Source of the DNA: Mytilus californianus
Taxonomy: Eukaryota > Mollusca > Bivalvia > Mytilida > Mytilidae
Length of the DNA: 64,000 nucleotides
Direction of reading: 5' to 3'
Assembly: GCF_021869535.1 (NCBI RefSeq)
Contig: NW_026262690.1
Coordinates: 88,519,995-88,583,994, forward strand
In this document: positions 12,495 to 24,379 of the stretch, in pieces
How the letters are laid out: every line of letters begins with the position of its first letter
Numbering within the stretch: position 1 is the first letter of the stretch
Program-made: the position numbers and the translations under genes
The notes under the pieces: model-generated
Database searches by the model: none
What the model was told of the DNA's origin: nothing
The model's input: only the letters and a program-made list of their open reading frames with translations

Positions 12495-13030
12495 TTACCT
12501 CAGTATGGAACGTCACAGCTGTCTTATGTGGAACTCTGATATTACTTTATGTTGTTCTATTATTACTTGATGATATTTTGTCTTTACTTAATATGGTTTT
12601 GACATTACGTAATGATGTTTTGATATAACTCAATATGGAATAGTCATTACTTAATGATATTTCGATATTAAACGATATGGTTTCGTATTGACTTGATATA
12701 GTTTTGTCATTACTCAATATGGTTTTGTCATTACTCGATGTGGTTTCACCATTATTTAATGTGGTTGTGTCATTAGTCAATGTGGTTTTAACATTACTTG
12801 ATGTGAATGTGCCTTAACGTTATGTAGTTGTTTCATTACATGATGTGGTTTTGTTATTTTGTAATGATGATTTGCCTATTCTTTATATGGTTTTCACATT
12901 ACGTAATGATGTTTCAAAATTTGACGATTTTACACTACATGATGTGTTTGTTTCATTATTTGATGTGGTCCTGTCATTCTTTGATGTGGTTATCCCATTA
13001 CTTGATGAGGTAAAATCACGTGACTAATTC
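12495..13030 (+). repeat. Inner sub-terminal repeat block, left arm
   Basis: A second minisatellite with a unit of about 20-21 bp of the form TCATTACTTGATGTGGTTTT, in many diverged copies. Its near-identical reverse complement forms 15,575-16,085. The 124-aa frame at 15,825-16,199 is a translation of this satellite. Confidence 0.8.
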
Positions 13031-13134
13031 GGAAAAACCTGTTCTATTTTTAGATAGATTTCCATGTTGTATGTGCCTTGGATGAGTGTGGCCATCCATC
13101 AAATTAGAGTTCAAATTAAAGTTCGGGTTACTGT

Positions 13135-13385
13135 TTGAGTTAAACTTTGAGTTAGTCATCGATTTCGAATTCAAGTCATTATTAGAATTAAAGTTTTAGT
13201 TAGCATTGAGTTTCGAGTTGGACTTTGAGTTTTTAGTCATATTTTAAGGTAGAGTTCAAGTTACAACATTAAATCTGAGTCACTTTTTGAGGTAGAGTTT
13301 GAGTAAGATTCGAATTTAAGTCTCATTTAGATTAATTAAGATTTTGAGTTGAAATTCGAGCTATCTTATATGAGTTCGTAATTAA
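13135..13385 (+). repeat. GAGTT-rich degenerate minisatellite
   Basis: Short phrases such as GAGTTAAACTTTGAGTTAG and GAGTTCAAGTTA recur every 12-18 bp through this stretch, just inside the left arm. It is non-coding. Confidence 0.6.
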
Positions 13386-13499
13386 ATTTTCTATCGCGGA
13401 ACAAGGACTTTTGCTCGGGCTTCCGAAAAGAGGGCTCCGGGGTATGCGTACAAAAGATAAACAATGTTACAGTATACAAACGCAACATAGAAGTTGAAA

Positions 13500-13865
13500 T
13501 AAAGTTAGATGTGCTGTGATTGACAATGAGACAACTATCCAACAGAATTTAAATGCAGTGGATGTAAGAAATCATATATAGGCAACTGTACAGTCTTCAA
13601 CACACCGTATAGTCAGCTACAAAAGGCCACCATGCACCATGTGAAAAAATTCAAACGAAAAAACAAACGGTCTTATTTATAAATAAACAATCTACAAAAA
13701 CAAAAATGACACACATTTATACAACGACGACAATTGAACTTCATGCTCCTGACTTGGGGCAGGTACATACAGAAAGTGCACGTGGCGGAGTTTATGTATG
13801 TGAGCGCTAAATTCTTACCGTACATCAGACTGTTACAGTTGTGTAACAGCACAACACGAGAAAAA
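13500..13865 (+). repeat. Dispersed repeat (GACAACTATCC / CTTCAACA family) inside the transposon
   Basis: It belongs to the family with AGATGTGGTATGATTGCC, GAGACAACTCTCC and CTTCAACAATGAGCAAA strings, copies of which are at 20.0-21.0 (minus), 22.7, 24.8, 35.9, 42.0, 44.85 (minus), 48.3 (minus), 49.9 (minus) and 50.7 kb. Here it lies inside the CACTA-like element, so it either inserted there or was carried along. Confidence 0.7.
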
Positions 13866-14095
13866 TAAGTAAACTAGACAAAGTGATGCCCCCGCACTCA
13901 ACTCATTTAACCGCTTATACCCCAAAAATGACAAAAAAAAGTTCAATTATCTCCCAAAAGAGCAAAAGATAATAAAAATAAAAATCCTGACCACATGCAC
14001 ACCTTCAATATATGTACAAACAGACAGTAAAGAGAAAACTTCCTAGAATTCAAACTGTAGGAGGAGTTATGCGGAATAACTATATACCCATAATG

Positions 14096-14132
14096 GGACG
14101 GACAGACGGACGGACGGACGGACGGACGGACA
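14096..14132 (+). repeat. (GGAC)n microsatellite
   Basis: A short run of GGAC/CGGA units in the interior of the CACTA-like element. A shorter one recurs at about 21,703. Confidence 0.85.
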
Positions 14133-14913
14133 AGGGTAAAACAATATACCCCCCTCCCCCCCAAACTTTCAGTTGCGGTTGCATACAAAACAGTTTCATT
14201 TGGCTGTTTCAATAGATCGGTATGACTGGGTAATATAAATCCATCGGGGTGATCTCGGATGCTCCAGAAAGGCACCCGTCGTGTTATTCGAAAAAGTACA
14301 AACCCAGTGATTTGGTTTTATTTGGTAGTTTACATTCAAGGAAAAGATGACGGTTTTATGGTTACGACCACTGGAACATGTCCGTCGTCACATATGAAAC
14401 AGATATTCCAAAAAGTTTATTTTTCAATTAGTGCGAGGTAAATCAGGGAATTCAATTGATTACAAATAAAAGATTGATATTCGTATAAGTTCAAATGATC
14501 ATTTACGCTAAAAAATATTCGGAGAATTCTTATTTTATAGTATTGAAGCTTTGTCGCTTAGTCCGAGCCCCCCTCCCCCCGTTTCCCTGTAACTTTAGTG
14601 TGAGTTGATTTGAAGTGTTTCATTTGTTAACAATAAAGTTCAAGTCTTTTGATTTGTGTCGAGCCTGCGACATCAATGTAGCGGCAGCGAGACACAACAA
14701 ACCTATATTTCGTCGTCGATAGTGGCGTCGGCGTCTCCATCTCCACTTTTTTATTTCTATTGATTTAACCTTTCATTATACATGTTACTAAACATGTATG
14801 CCATGTATATTACTTTTAGGATATCATACTGGATTTGTTTACCTCGACTATTGTATCTGTATTTATATTGTATGTTTCTCTGTAAACTTGTATTTAGTTT
14901 TTAGAGAATAAAG

Positions 14914-14946
<33 letters not shown>
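14914..14946 (+). repeat. (TATC)n microsatellite at a probable retroposon tail
   Basis: About eight TATC units follow GAGAATAAAG. A polyadenylation-like AATAAAG directly before a simple repeat suggests the 3' end of a non-LTR retroposon, but no coding part is attached. Confidence 0.7.
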
Positions 14947-15574
14947 CTAAATCGTTAGGTTTCTAGTTTTTTACATTTTTCATTTCGGGACCTTTTATAG
15001 CTTACTATAGGGTATGGGTTTTGCTCATTGTTGAAAACCATACAGTTTTGTTTTAGTTAAATAAAACCGAATTAAATTGTTTTGACATGATAAATTTGTA
15101 AACCTCCATGAAGTGTTTTAAAACTTGTATAGGAGTTATTCCTCAATTTCAAGAAAAAGCATCTACAGAAAAACATTTTTTTTAAATTTTTTTTTTTACC
15201 GATAAATGTATAGATAAATGTACAGCCGATCAACATGACGCTTTTACACTTACACCAGCAATATCAGGCGAGACACAGGGTTCCATGGAATATTTTACAA
15301 ATTTATTACAAAAATACTGCTTCCGTTTGAGAACTTAGGATAAAAACAACAGGACCAAGTGGTTTGGGGATATCCCAATTATGTCCGAAATACTGTAAAC
15401 TTTTTAATACTTTTTGTTCTTATTATTGTCTGCCGTTCCCCTTTTTCATACCAATTAACTCTGAACAACCACTGGAACTTTAATTTGAACTTTAACTCAA
15501 TGGATAGCGATACCCATCCAAAGCACATTAAACAAACGATATATTGAAATCTGTTTAAAAATAGAACATATTTT

Positions 15575-16085
15575 TTTCCGAATTGGTCACGTGGTTTTAC
15601 CTCATCAAGTAATGGGATAACCACATCAAAGAATGACAGGACCACATCAAATAATGAAACAAACACATCATGTAGTGTAAAATCGTCAAATTTTGAAACA
15701 TCATTGCGTTAAAACCATATAAAGAATAGGCAAATCATCATTACAAAATAACAAACCCACATCATGTAATGAAACAACTACATAACGTTGAGGCACATTC
15801 ACATCAAGTAATGTTAAAACCACATTGACTTATGACACAACCACATTAAATAATGGTGAAACCACATCGAGTAATGACAAAACCATATTGAGTAATGACA
15901 AAACTATATCAAGTCAATACGAAACCATATCGTGTAATATCGAAATATCATTAAGTAATGACTATTCCATATTGAGTTATATCAAAATATCATTACGTAA
16001 TGTCAAAACCATATTAAGTAAAGACAAAATATCATCAAGTAATAATAAAACAACAGTAAGTAATATCAGAGTTCCACATAAGACA
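15575..16085 (-). repeat. Inner sub-terminal repeat block, right arm
   Basis: Near-identical reverse complement of the block at 12,495-13,030. For example, the segment 15,788-15,905 differs from its partner by only about one visible base. Such close similarity between arms implies either a recent insertion or arm homogenisation. Confidence 0.8.
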
Positions 16086-16634
16086 GCTGTGGCGTTCCAT
16101 ACCTCAGTACAGGTGTGTTTTCCAGGTACAAACAAAACCTTATTTTTTTTAAACTCGTGTATTACTTATCTAATGAATTCAAAAGGCCATGTGATTTAAC
16201 TTTTACAGGATGTTGTAATTTTCAATGGATGTTATTTAAAATTTATTACTCTCTGACCAGATGTGATATTTTTAATAAGTGTGTCCTAAGCAGGATGTAT
16301 TACTTTATAGCTTACCCCTAATCAGAAGAACAATTTTATTCATTTCTTTAATTTTTTATCCCTTTTTAAAATATATATATCTATCCCAAATTATAATAAG
16401 AATAGCTATTTTTTTTTCAAGGTTGTATTACCCCCAGTATAGGTGTGGTTTTCGGGTAAAAGAAATAAATTTTTTTTAACAAGACTCAGACTTTAAAATC
16501 AACTATCTCGATTTGATAAATCTAAGAAGTAAAAATCTGTTTTTATAGATATCTTTATTTCATTGTGGCTGTTGTCATGTCAGTTAAAAAGAAAATTATT
16601 CTAACAGTCAAAATTTAAAAAAGAAGAGATTATT

Positions 16635-16925
16635 TGGTCAAGTATGGTTCAGACCTTTGGTCGAGTATGGTTCAGACTGAAAAAAGGTCGAGAACTGGTC
16701 AAGTATTGGTCGAGTACAGGTCAAAAATGGGTTAAGACTGTTTCAGACTGGTCGAGTAATAGTTCAGACTAATTTCAATAACAAAAATAAGGGTCAAGTA
16801 CAAATCAGTACAGTCGAGTATGGGTAAGATTGCGGTCGAGTAATATCAAGTAAAATTCAGACCAATTCAGACTGGTCGAGTAAAAATCAGTACAGTCGAG
16901 TACAGATATAGGCCATTTCAGACTT
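16635..16925 (-). repeat. Outer sub-terminal repeat block, right arm
   Basis: GTCGAGTA and GTTCAGACT units, the reverse complement of the ACTCGAC repeats of the left arm, run up to the right terminus. Confidence 0.8.
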
Positions 16926-16944
16926 TTACTGGTTTGTAGTGTTA

Positions 16945-17790
16945 TGATGTTTCATTTGTAATTCTGGTTGGATGTTGTTTAATGTCTTATCGTTTGTGGT
17001 TTTAGTTCTATTTTTATTTTCTATATGTATGTAAAAGTAGATATTAATCACCTAGTTCATTTATATGATTTTTAGTTTAAAGCAACTATATGCACAGGAT
17101 TTATTTGTTTTTACACAGTTTGATTTAGAAGAAAAACCGACATGTTTATAAAATACTAATAATTGCACCATTACTACCACAATTCTATATTAATATTTTT
17201 GTAATGGTTAGAAAATACATCAAATAACACCATTACAAACTTAATCCCAATTTTCTATTCTATTTTTAGAAATTTACCTGTGACGTCACTTTTTGTGGCG
17301 TTGATACATTCGTGTGACGCAAAGTTCATTATTCTATTGTGCTGTATTTGTGTTCTGTCGTAAATTAAATTTAGGTGTTCTTTCTTATTCTGTGGTTTAC
17401 AAGTTGAAATGTACTTATCTATTATTTATTTATTTTCTGTTCTGAATGTTCATGCATTTATTTGTACTGTATTCCTGTCACGTTATGTGTCATTTTAGCG
17501 GTATTTTTAACATTGTCATATATGCGGGAGGTATTGCTAGCCATAAAACCAGGTTCAACCCACCATTTCTTTCTTAAAATGTTCTGTACCAAGTCAAGAA
17601 TATGGCAGTTGTTATCAAATAGTCTGTTTCTATGTATGTTGGCGTTTGTTTTTGTAGCAGTTTAGTGTTTCTGTTGTTCCGTTTTGTTTCCTCTTATAGT
17701 TGATGTGTTTCCCTCAGTTTGGTTTGTGACGCGGATTTGTTTCAGTTAAATCGGTTTATCACTATTGAAAAGCGGTATACTGCTATTGCC
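16945..17790 (+). repeat. Dispersed repeat, copy 2, split by the CACTA-like element
   Basis: It aligns with 1,056-1,945 in the same orientation. Its left edge is the right-hand target duplication of the 5.4-kb transposon, and its right edge abuts a LINE relic. Small frames in it (17,462-17,665) are repeat-derived. Confidence 0.8.
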
Positions 17791-17794
17791 TTTA

Positions 17795-18845
17795 TTCTGC
17801 CTAAGATAGTAAGTTGTCTTTTAGACCAATCTTTGATAATTTTCTCTGATTTAGTTAACTGTTTTTCTAAGTTTAGCTTTTTACATTCAATCTTATTATG
17901 TCCAAAGTATACTCCTAAGCATTTTATTGGCCTTCTTGACCAGTGTCTTTTTCATATTTATCTCTACCACTTTTCAGATTTCCTAGCCAAATACCTTCTG
18001 TTTTATCTGTATTCAGTTAAAGACCAGATGACGAACCAAATATATCTATTGTATTAAGGGCTACATTGATTTCTTGCTTAGATGCAACAAAAAAATGTTG
18101 TGTCATCTGCTAGCTGACTTAATATCTAACTATGTGTTGTATTATCTATTTTGATGTATATGCATTTTATATTGTTGTCTTAATCTACACGCTAAGATTT
18201 CTAGTACCATCACGAAAATAATAGCGCTGACCGGGCAGCCTTGCCTAAACCCCCTCTGTATGTCAAAGGGCAAACAGATTCAACCATTATTAGTTACACA
18301 TCCTTTTATATTTGTATACAAAGTCTGTATCCAATTTATAATAGAATTTTGAAGGCCAAATTTTCTTTATGTACAGTACATTATTTTAGTATTTACATTT
18401 AACAAAGTTATTTATAAAACTCTACTGTTAATCCATCTATTCCTGGAGACTTATTTAATAACATATTAAAAACTGATTATGTACATTCACCTATTGATAA
18501 CTTTTCTTCTAATTCATTACTTTCTTCTTGAGATAGGGTGTAGTTATTTTTAGTTTCCTCAACATACTCTTTTAATACTTTTACATTTAGTTTTTTGGGT
18601 GTATATACATTTTGATTATATTCTCTTTCTATTTCCGATATTTTACCCGGATCATTTGTTATTTTTGTTTGGTTATCTTTTGAAGATGTAATTTTTTTGC
18701 TTGTTTGTCTAGATTTTTCCAAACCAAGACAGTCCTCTAAATCTCAACAGTGCTCTTTATTTTCCAATTTGTAATATATCGGGGTAAATTCTCCTCTGGC
18801 CATGTACGCCTTAAAATTATTCCATGCATCAAATTGAATTAATCT
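17795..18845 (-). pseudogene. LINE (L1/Tx1-like) reverse transcriptase relic
   Basis: On the minus strand, fragments follow the order expected of a non-LTR polyprotein. FKAYMARGEFTPIYYKLENK and a linker (18,477-18,722) come before the palm start NKSPGIDGLTVEFYK at about 18,405-18,450. Then come LADDTTFF at about 18,100 (the YADD catalytic motif with its first residue changed), IDIFGSSSGL, and KCLGVYFGHNK with LEKQLTKSEKIIKDWSKRQL at 17,800-17,940. Much of the palm between NKSPG and LADD is deleted, and stops and frameshifts occur throughout. The element is dead. The plus-strand frame 17,719-18,057 is its shadow. Confidence 0.8.
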
Positions 18846-19549
18846 AGTGTTCATGCCACACGAAGATCGGACCTTATCACAAAAGCTTAAACGATGGACA
18901 ATGACCCATTACAATTAAATCAACGTCAGAAGAAACCTGTTAGACAGACATGAGCACCATAAAATCATTCTGTTCAACAAATCTAGTTGACTTTTTACAT
19001 CATTGTACATATTGTATCTGAGAAAGTGATTTAACCAAAAATTACTTAACATTGATCACTGATCTATGAAATCAATACGATGAACCCTATCTGGCGGACA
19101 TGTTTACTTTCCAATGGTTCTATATACCTAATACAATTGTCCTCTTACTAGTTATTGACAATAAAAGTTCAATCAGTTGTAAAGGAAGTTCGCTCCTTAT
19201 GTTTTTGAATTTTTGCCAGAATATAGACATATTGTTTTGATATAAGCAGAGTCGCCGGATAAGCTTATCAAAGTTTAGTGTCATGTGATGTCACAGGTGA
19301 GAGAATAATACATTTCTAAATGTTTACTGGTATATTTGCGTATTACCGATTTGATTCTGACATAACATACACTTTACACAACTTGTTTCCCTTGACTATT
19401 GTCTTGGTCTAAACCGGAAAAGTACATAGTGGGCTGCTATCAATGCAATGCATAAGTTGGAAGTGATATGTAAGGTTTTTACCAATTCTTAATGAAGAAT
19501 AATTATTAAAAAAAAAGAATTTTTTCTCAAGGCAAGTTCAAAAGGGGAA

Positions 19550-19830
19550 GTCCAAAAAAACGGACAAAATCAAACAGAAAAAGTGAAAAACAACTGTCAT
19601 ATTCCTAACTTGATTTCGGGAAATGCCTGGTTGACCCGTATTTTATAGGTAGCTATGCCATCTACTTGTACGACAGTTGTTTATAGTTCCGCCATATTGA
19701 AAAAATTTGGTGAGCTACCCGAACAAACATGAAAGGGAAATGCGACAATAATTGGGATTTAGCAGTCAAAACTGTGTACACATACATCACAGACATACAA
19801 ACACAACTGACAATCTAACAAAGACGCTCA
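19550..19830 (-). repeat. Dispersed repeat fragment
   Basis: Reverse complement of the CTGTACCAAGTCAGGAAT family. It carries AACTGTCATATTCCTAACTT and AATGCCTGGTTGACCC. No coding content. Confidence 0.6.
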
Positions 19831-20039
19831 CAAAAAAGGTGCAGTAAATTTTAATAATTTGACAATGACCTCAACAAAAAAAGTGTTTGTCGTTGATAGT
19901 ACATACCTAAAAGGTTACCTATTCAACACTGTAATTAAATCTTTGAATATTGTTTTTATTGGTGTAAATATTGATTTTGTTATCAGTAGATTAAAAACAT
20001 ACTAAATATTACACATATTTACTTTCACGGTACTACAAT

Positions 20040-20995
20040 CTGTCGATACTTATATAGTTTGGCATTGCACACGGTCATGTTTTTCTCTGATTGTTAATGA
20101 CGTCTTTACACTAAATCCATTGGAAGTTGGATGTGATACTGATTGATATTTTAGTCTTAGTCAGGAACCTGATGTTCAGTGGTTGTCGTTTGTTGATGTG
20201 GTTCATAAGTGTTTTTCGTTTCTTGTTTTTTATATATATTAGACCGTTTGTTTTCCTGTTTGAATGGTTTTACACTAGTCATTTTTGGGGCCCTTAATGG
20301 CTTGCTGTTCGGTGTGAGCCAAGGCTCCGTGTTGAAGCCCGTACTTTGACCTATAATGGTTTACTTTTACAAATTGTGACTTGGATGGAGAGTTGTCTCA
20401 TTGGCACTCATACAACATCTTCTTATATCTATTAGATGCATGACTATTTTCATTAGTTGTTATTGGCTTTGAACTAGCTGTCAGTAACTGCGAGTACTCT
20501 CAGATCTGTACTTAGTGTTTTTCTTTTGGGGGATGTATAAGTACCCGTCAAAGTCTACTTTGTGTTTTTGTCAGATGTATTTCTATTTGTATCCATCTGA
20601 TGAGTTAAGCCTTTTTCAACTGATTTTTATAGTTTGTTCTTATGTTGTACTGTTACAGGCTAGGGGACGTCACAAACATGTTTAACCCGCTACATTCTTT
20701 ATGTGCCTGCTCCAAGCCAGGAGCCTGTAGTTCAGTGGTTGTCATCGGTTCATGTCTGTCATATTTGTTTTTCGTAAACTGTTTTGTTATAAATTAGGCC
20801 GTTGTTAGTTTTCTCAATTGGAATGTTTCATATTTTTCATGTCGATGCCTTTTATAGCCGAGCATACGGTATGGGTTTTTCTCATTGTTGAAGGCCGTAC
20901 GGTTGCCTTTAATTGCTTACATCTATTTCATCTGAACTTTGGTGTATATTTGTCTCATTGGTAATCATACAACATCTCCTTATTTTTATACGTAT
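20040..20995 (-). repeat. Two adjacent copies of a dispersed repeat family
   Basis: 20,040-20,440 corresponds in reverse complement to 35,855-36,640, and 20,440-20,995 corresponds in reverse complement to 50,695-51,245. Both end in GTTGTCTCATTGGCACTCAT-like strings followed by ACAACATCT. No enzyme frame is visible. They may be non-autonomous elements of unknown class. Confidence 0.7.
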
Positions 20996-21151
20996 TGAGT
21001 ATATACACTTTCTAGATAAAGTAAAAATTAAGTAATTATAAATACAAGGGTAAACAAAATAGAAACAACACTTTTTAAATCCCCGTTTGTCCGATCGCAC
21101 CTCAAGATCTACCTGCACCAGAAATGCCCAAAATGAAAAGTAAAAAACCCG

Positions 21152-21385
21152 ATGGTGGGAAGTATAAATGCCGAGTCAAGTCAAAAGTCATACGATCAAA
21201 AGAAACATAATAGTACGAAGACAAATAACGGTAGTGTGAAGGATGGAAATATAGAAGGTTTTGATAGAATTTATTTCAAAAAAATGACTGAGATATTAAA
21301 TATTATTAAAGATCTTTTGAGTTCTAAAAAGTCCATAAAGGTTAATGCCACTAGGCAAGAAAACAGTGTCACAGTACTTCTGTAA
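21152..21385 (+). CDS. Short hypothetical ORF, 77 aa
   Basis: The predicted peptide is polar and Lys/Asn/Ser-rich, with a short amphipathic stretch FKKMTEILNIIKDLLSSKKS around residues 43-62. Upstream in another frame is MPKMKSKKPDGG, suggesting a frameshifted longer frame. It could be a remnant of a retroelement ORF1 protein or a chance frame. I do not recognise it. Confidence 0.15.
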   Translation: MVGSINAESSQKSYDQKKHNSTKTNNGSVKDGNIEGFDRIYFKKMTEILNIIKDLLSSKKSIKVNATRQENSVTVLL

Positions 21386-21974
21386 TCCTTCTTTCACTGC
21401 AGACAAAATTATTAATAAATTTATTAAATATTATATTAAGCACAGTTAAATTGTCTCATAGGGTGTCCAAGCATTTGAAAATACGAGTGTAACGCCCCTT
21501 TGTGGGCACTGTTGGTTATGACGTGGCGGCCAGTTTTTATTGGTGGTGGAAACTAGTGTTCTCGCAGAGAACAATCAACCACTAGCAGGAATCGTACATT
21601 TTTCATAGATTCCATCGTACATTTGTGTCACCAACTGTCAAAAAAAAAAAATATGTTGAAAACTTATTTTGTCACGGATGATCTAATCAAACTTGTTACG
21701 AACGGACGGACGGATATAAGCATTACTTTTTATCTCTCCTTATTCGAGGCGGGGTATAACAGGGCAGCTGTTCCTTGTTTGTTTTGTTACTAGGGGATGA
21801 AGAACTGCTGAAAATTATTCAACATAAAATATATAAATTACCTGCAACCATTTAAACCACTAATTTGTAACCCTCCTAACATTTGAATTAAGAGTTTGCA
21901 ACACTTAACCAACTGGCGTCATACAACTTTTATTTTTGTACTTCATGAGATCTCTGAATTTCACATGAATTTCA

Positions 21975-23500
21975 AATTTGATGTGTATGTGGCTTAACGT
22001 TATGTATTTGTTTCATTACATGATGTGGTTTTGTTATTTCGTAATGATGATTTGCCAATCCTTCATATGGCTTTAACATTACATAATGATGGGTCAAAAT
22101 TTGACGATTTTACACAACATGATGTGTTTGTTCCTGTATTTAATGTGGTCCTGTCATTCTTTGATGTGGTTATCACATTACTTGAAGCCACGTGACCATT
22201 TTGGAAAAAATAGTTCTATTTTTAGACCGATTTCCTAATGTGCTTCGGATGAGTGTCGCTATCAATTGAGTTAAAGTTCAAATTAGAGTTCGAGTTGTTG
22301 TTCAGAGTTATTTGGTATGAAAAAGGGGAACGGCAGACAAATATAAGAAAAACAGTACCAAAAAAAAATCAATATTTCGGACATAAGGGGGATATCCCCA
22401 AACCACTTGGTCCTGCCGTTTTTTTTTCATTTAGTTCTCAAATGGAAGCAGTATTGTAATAAGTTCGGGAAGAATTCCACGGAACCCTGTGTCTCGCCTG
22501 AGATTGCTGTTGTCATTGTAGAAGTGTAGTGTTGACTGTAAAACGTCCATTTATCGGTAAAAAACGAAATTAAAAAAATTGTTTTTCTGTACATGCTTTA
22601 CCTCGATATAGAAGATTAACTCCTATACAAGTTTTATAACAATTCATGGAGGTTTAAAAATTTATCATGACAAAATAGTTTAATTTGGTAATATTTTATG
22701 CAAATAAATCTTATATAAAAATAAGAAGATGTGGTATGATTGCCAATGAGACAACTCTCCACCACATACCAAATGACGTAGCAGCTAACAACTATATGTC
22801 ACTGTATGGTCTTCAACAATGAGCAAAACCCATACCGCATAGTAAGCTATAACAGGTCCAAAAATGACAAATGTAAAAACAATTCAAACGAGGAACCTAA
22901 ATATCTAAATGATGAAGACGCCGACGACGGAATATAGGTTTGTTGTGTCTCACTTTCACACATTAATATCGCAGGCTGGACACACATCAAATGACTTGTA
23001 CTTTACTGTCAACAAATGAGACACTTTAAATAAACTCACACTAAAGTTACAAGGAAATGTTGGAGGGGTCGGACTAAGCGACAACGCATCAATTCTATAA
23101 AATAAGAATTCTCCGATTTTGTTTTAGCGTGACGATGGATATGTTCCAGTTGTCGTAACCACAATCTCGACCTCTTTTCCTCGAATGTGACCTACCGAAT
23201 TAGACCAAATCACGTAGTTTGTTTTTTCACGAAAAACACGACGGGTGCCACACGTTGAGCAGGATCTGCTTACTCTTCCGGAGCACCCGAGATCACCCCA
23301 GGATTTTGATGGATTTATATTGCCCAGTCATACTGATCTATAGAGTTAAGCCAATTGCATCTGATTTTTACAGTTTATTCTTGTGTTGTGCTGTTACACT
23401 ATTCACCCGTGGTAGGGTTAGGGTTCAGCGCTCACAGACATGTTTAACTCCGCCACGTGCACATTCCTTATGTGCCTGTCCCAAGTCAGTTGTTTCTTAT
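21975..23500 (+). mobile_element. Second, end-less copy of the CACTA-like element interior
   Basis: It starts within the inner sub-terminal block (TAACGTTATGTATTTGTTTC, compare 12,815). It continues through GGTTATCACATTACTTGA and the AAAGGGGAACGGCAGAC segment, and then follows the reverse complement of 15,500 back to about 13,850. The order and most of the sequence match that part of the 5.4-kb element, but neither CACTAC terminus is present. It is a truncated older relative and shows that the composite interior belongs to a family rather than to a single insertion. Confidence 0.75.
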
Positions 23501-24379
23501 GTGTTTTTAAAAAATGCATGGTAAAATCTACAATTTGGCAAAGTACAAGAAAATTTTATCTGAGGAAATTATATCGATGATCCACCAAATACGATCACAA
23601 TCATCAATCATGAAGTTTGAATAAAAGTAATATACATTTTAGTGAAGACACACATTCTTATGTTTATATTGGAGAGGGACTTTGAGAATTATTTGATAGA
23701 AAGACAAGTTTAGATGAATAAAATCATGTTTTTTTTCAGGAGCACAGGGTCCTTTCCTTTGGTCAGGAAATATGCCAACAGGAAATTAAATGCCATGCAC
23801 ACCACGACAGACGTCTAAAAGACCATTTGAGATGTAATCTGAGGACAACCTCGAGTTTATTGACGTTTTTGTATTATGTTCTCTGTGATTTAGTAGTGAA
23901 TTAAGAAATAAACCGGAAGTTTAATTAGAATTGTTTGCTTGAATAAAAGAGGTAGATATCATGTTTTGAATAAATGTCTCTGATAAGAAGTATTCAGATA
24001 ATTCTTTCGAAGATGCTGTAGTCAAAGCAGATAATTGAATGAGCACTTTCAAGCATTTCAAAATCATGAAAACTTACGATTGTAGTAAGGTTGCCAAAAA
24101 ATACAAGAAGATTTCAAACTGATATAAGATAATAGAATATTTATAAGAGTTATTCTTTAGAAATGTTTATTGAATTATTGTTGTTTAATTTGCTAACTCT
24201 TTATGTGGTAAAGGATTTATACAAATTCAGGTCAAATTGTCATTTTCTTCCGAATACTTGATCGATCAGGCACGGACCATTCATCTTTTAAGATGGTTTT
24301 AAATTTGAAAATTGAATGTCTTAAAATATTTTTCTTCCAGTTTTTTTCCATTACAAATTAGAAAGTTTTAAAAACCTAG

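Larger units (their letters stand above)
11568..16941. mobile_element. CACTA-like (EnSpm-like) non-autonomous DNA transposon, 5.4 kb
   Basis: The two ends are exact inverted repeats starting CACTACAAACCAGTAAAAG, and the first ~85 bp of each end match perfectly in inverted orientation. The element is flanked by TTA on both sides (11,565-11,567 and 16,942-16,944). A sister copy of the surrounding repeat at 1,053 has a single TTA and no insert. CACTA termini plus a 3-bp target duplication are characteristic of the CACTA/EnSpm superfamily. The inverted arms reach roughly 11,568-13,135 and 15,470-16,941, each with two blocks of short sub-terminal repeats. The interior (13.1-15.5 kb) holds dispersed repeats and microsatellites and no transposase frame, so a transposase would have to be supplied in trans. 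Open frames inside are translations of minisatellite. Confidence 0.85.

Noticed and set aside
13943-14441. Overlapping frames of 110, 67 and 60 aa on both strands
   Set aside because: Repeat and microsatellite DNA (GGAC units) inside the CACTA-like element.
15825-16199. 124-aa Ser/Thr-rich frame, and its mirror at 12,547-12,780
   Set aside because: Translation of the inner sub-terminal minisatellite of the CACTA-like element; the repeating peptide reflects the DNA unit.
17719-18057. 112-aa plus-strand frame
   Set aside because: Shadow of the minus-strand LINE reverse transcriptase relic.
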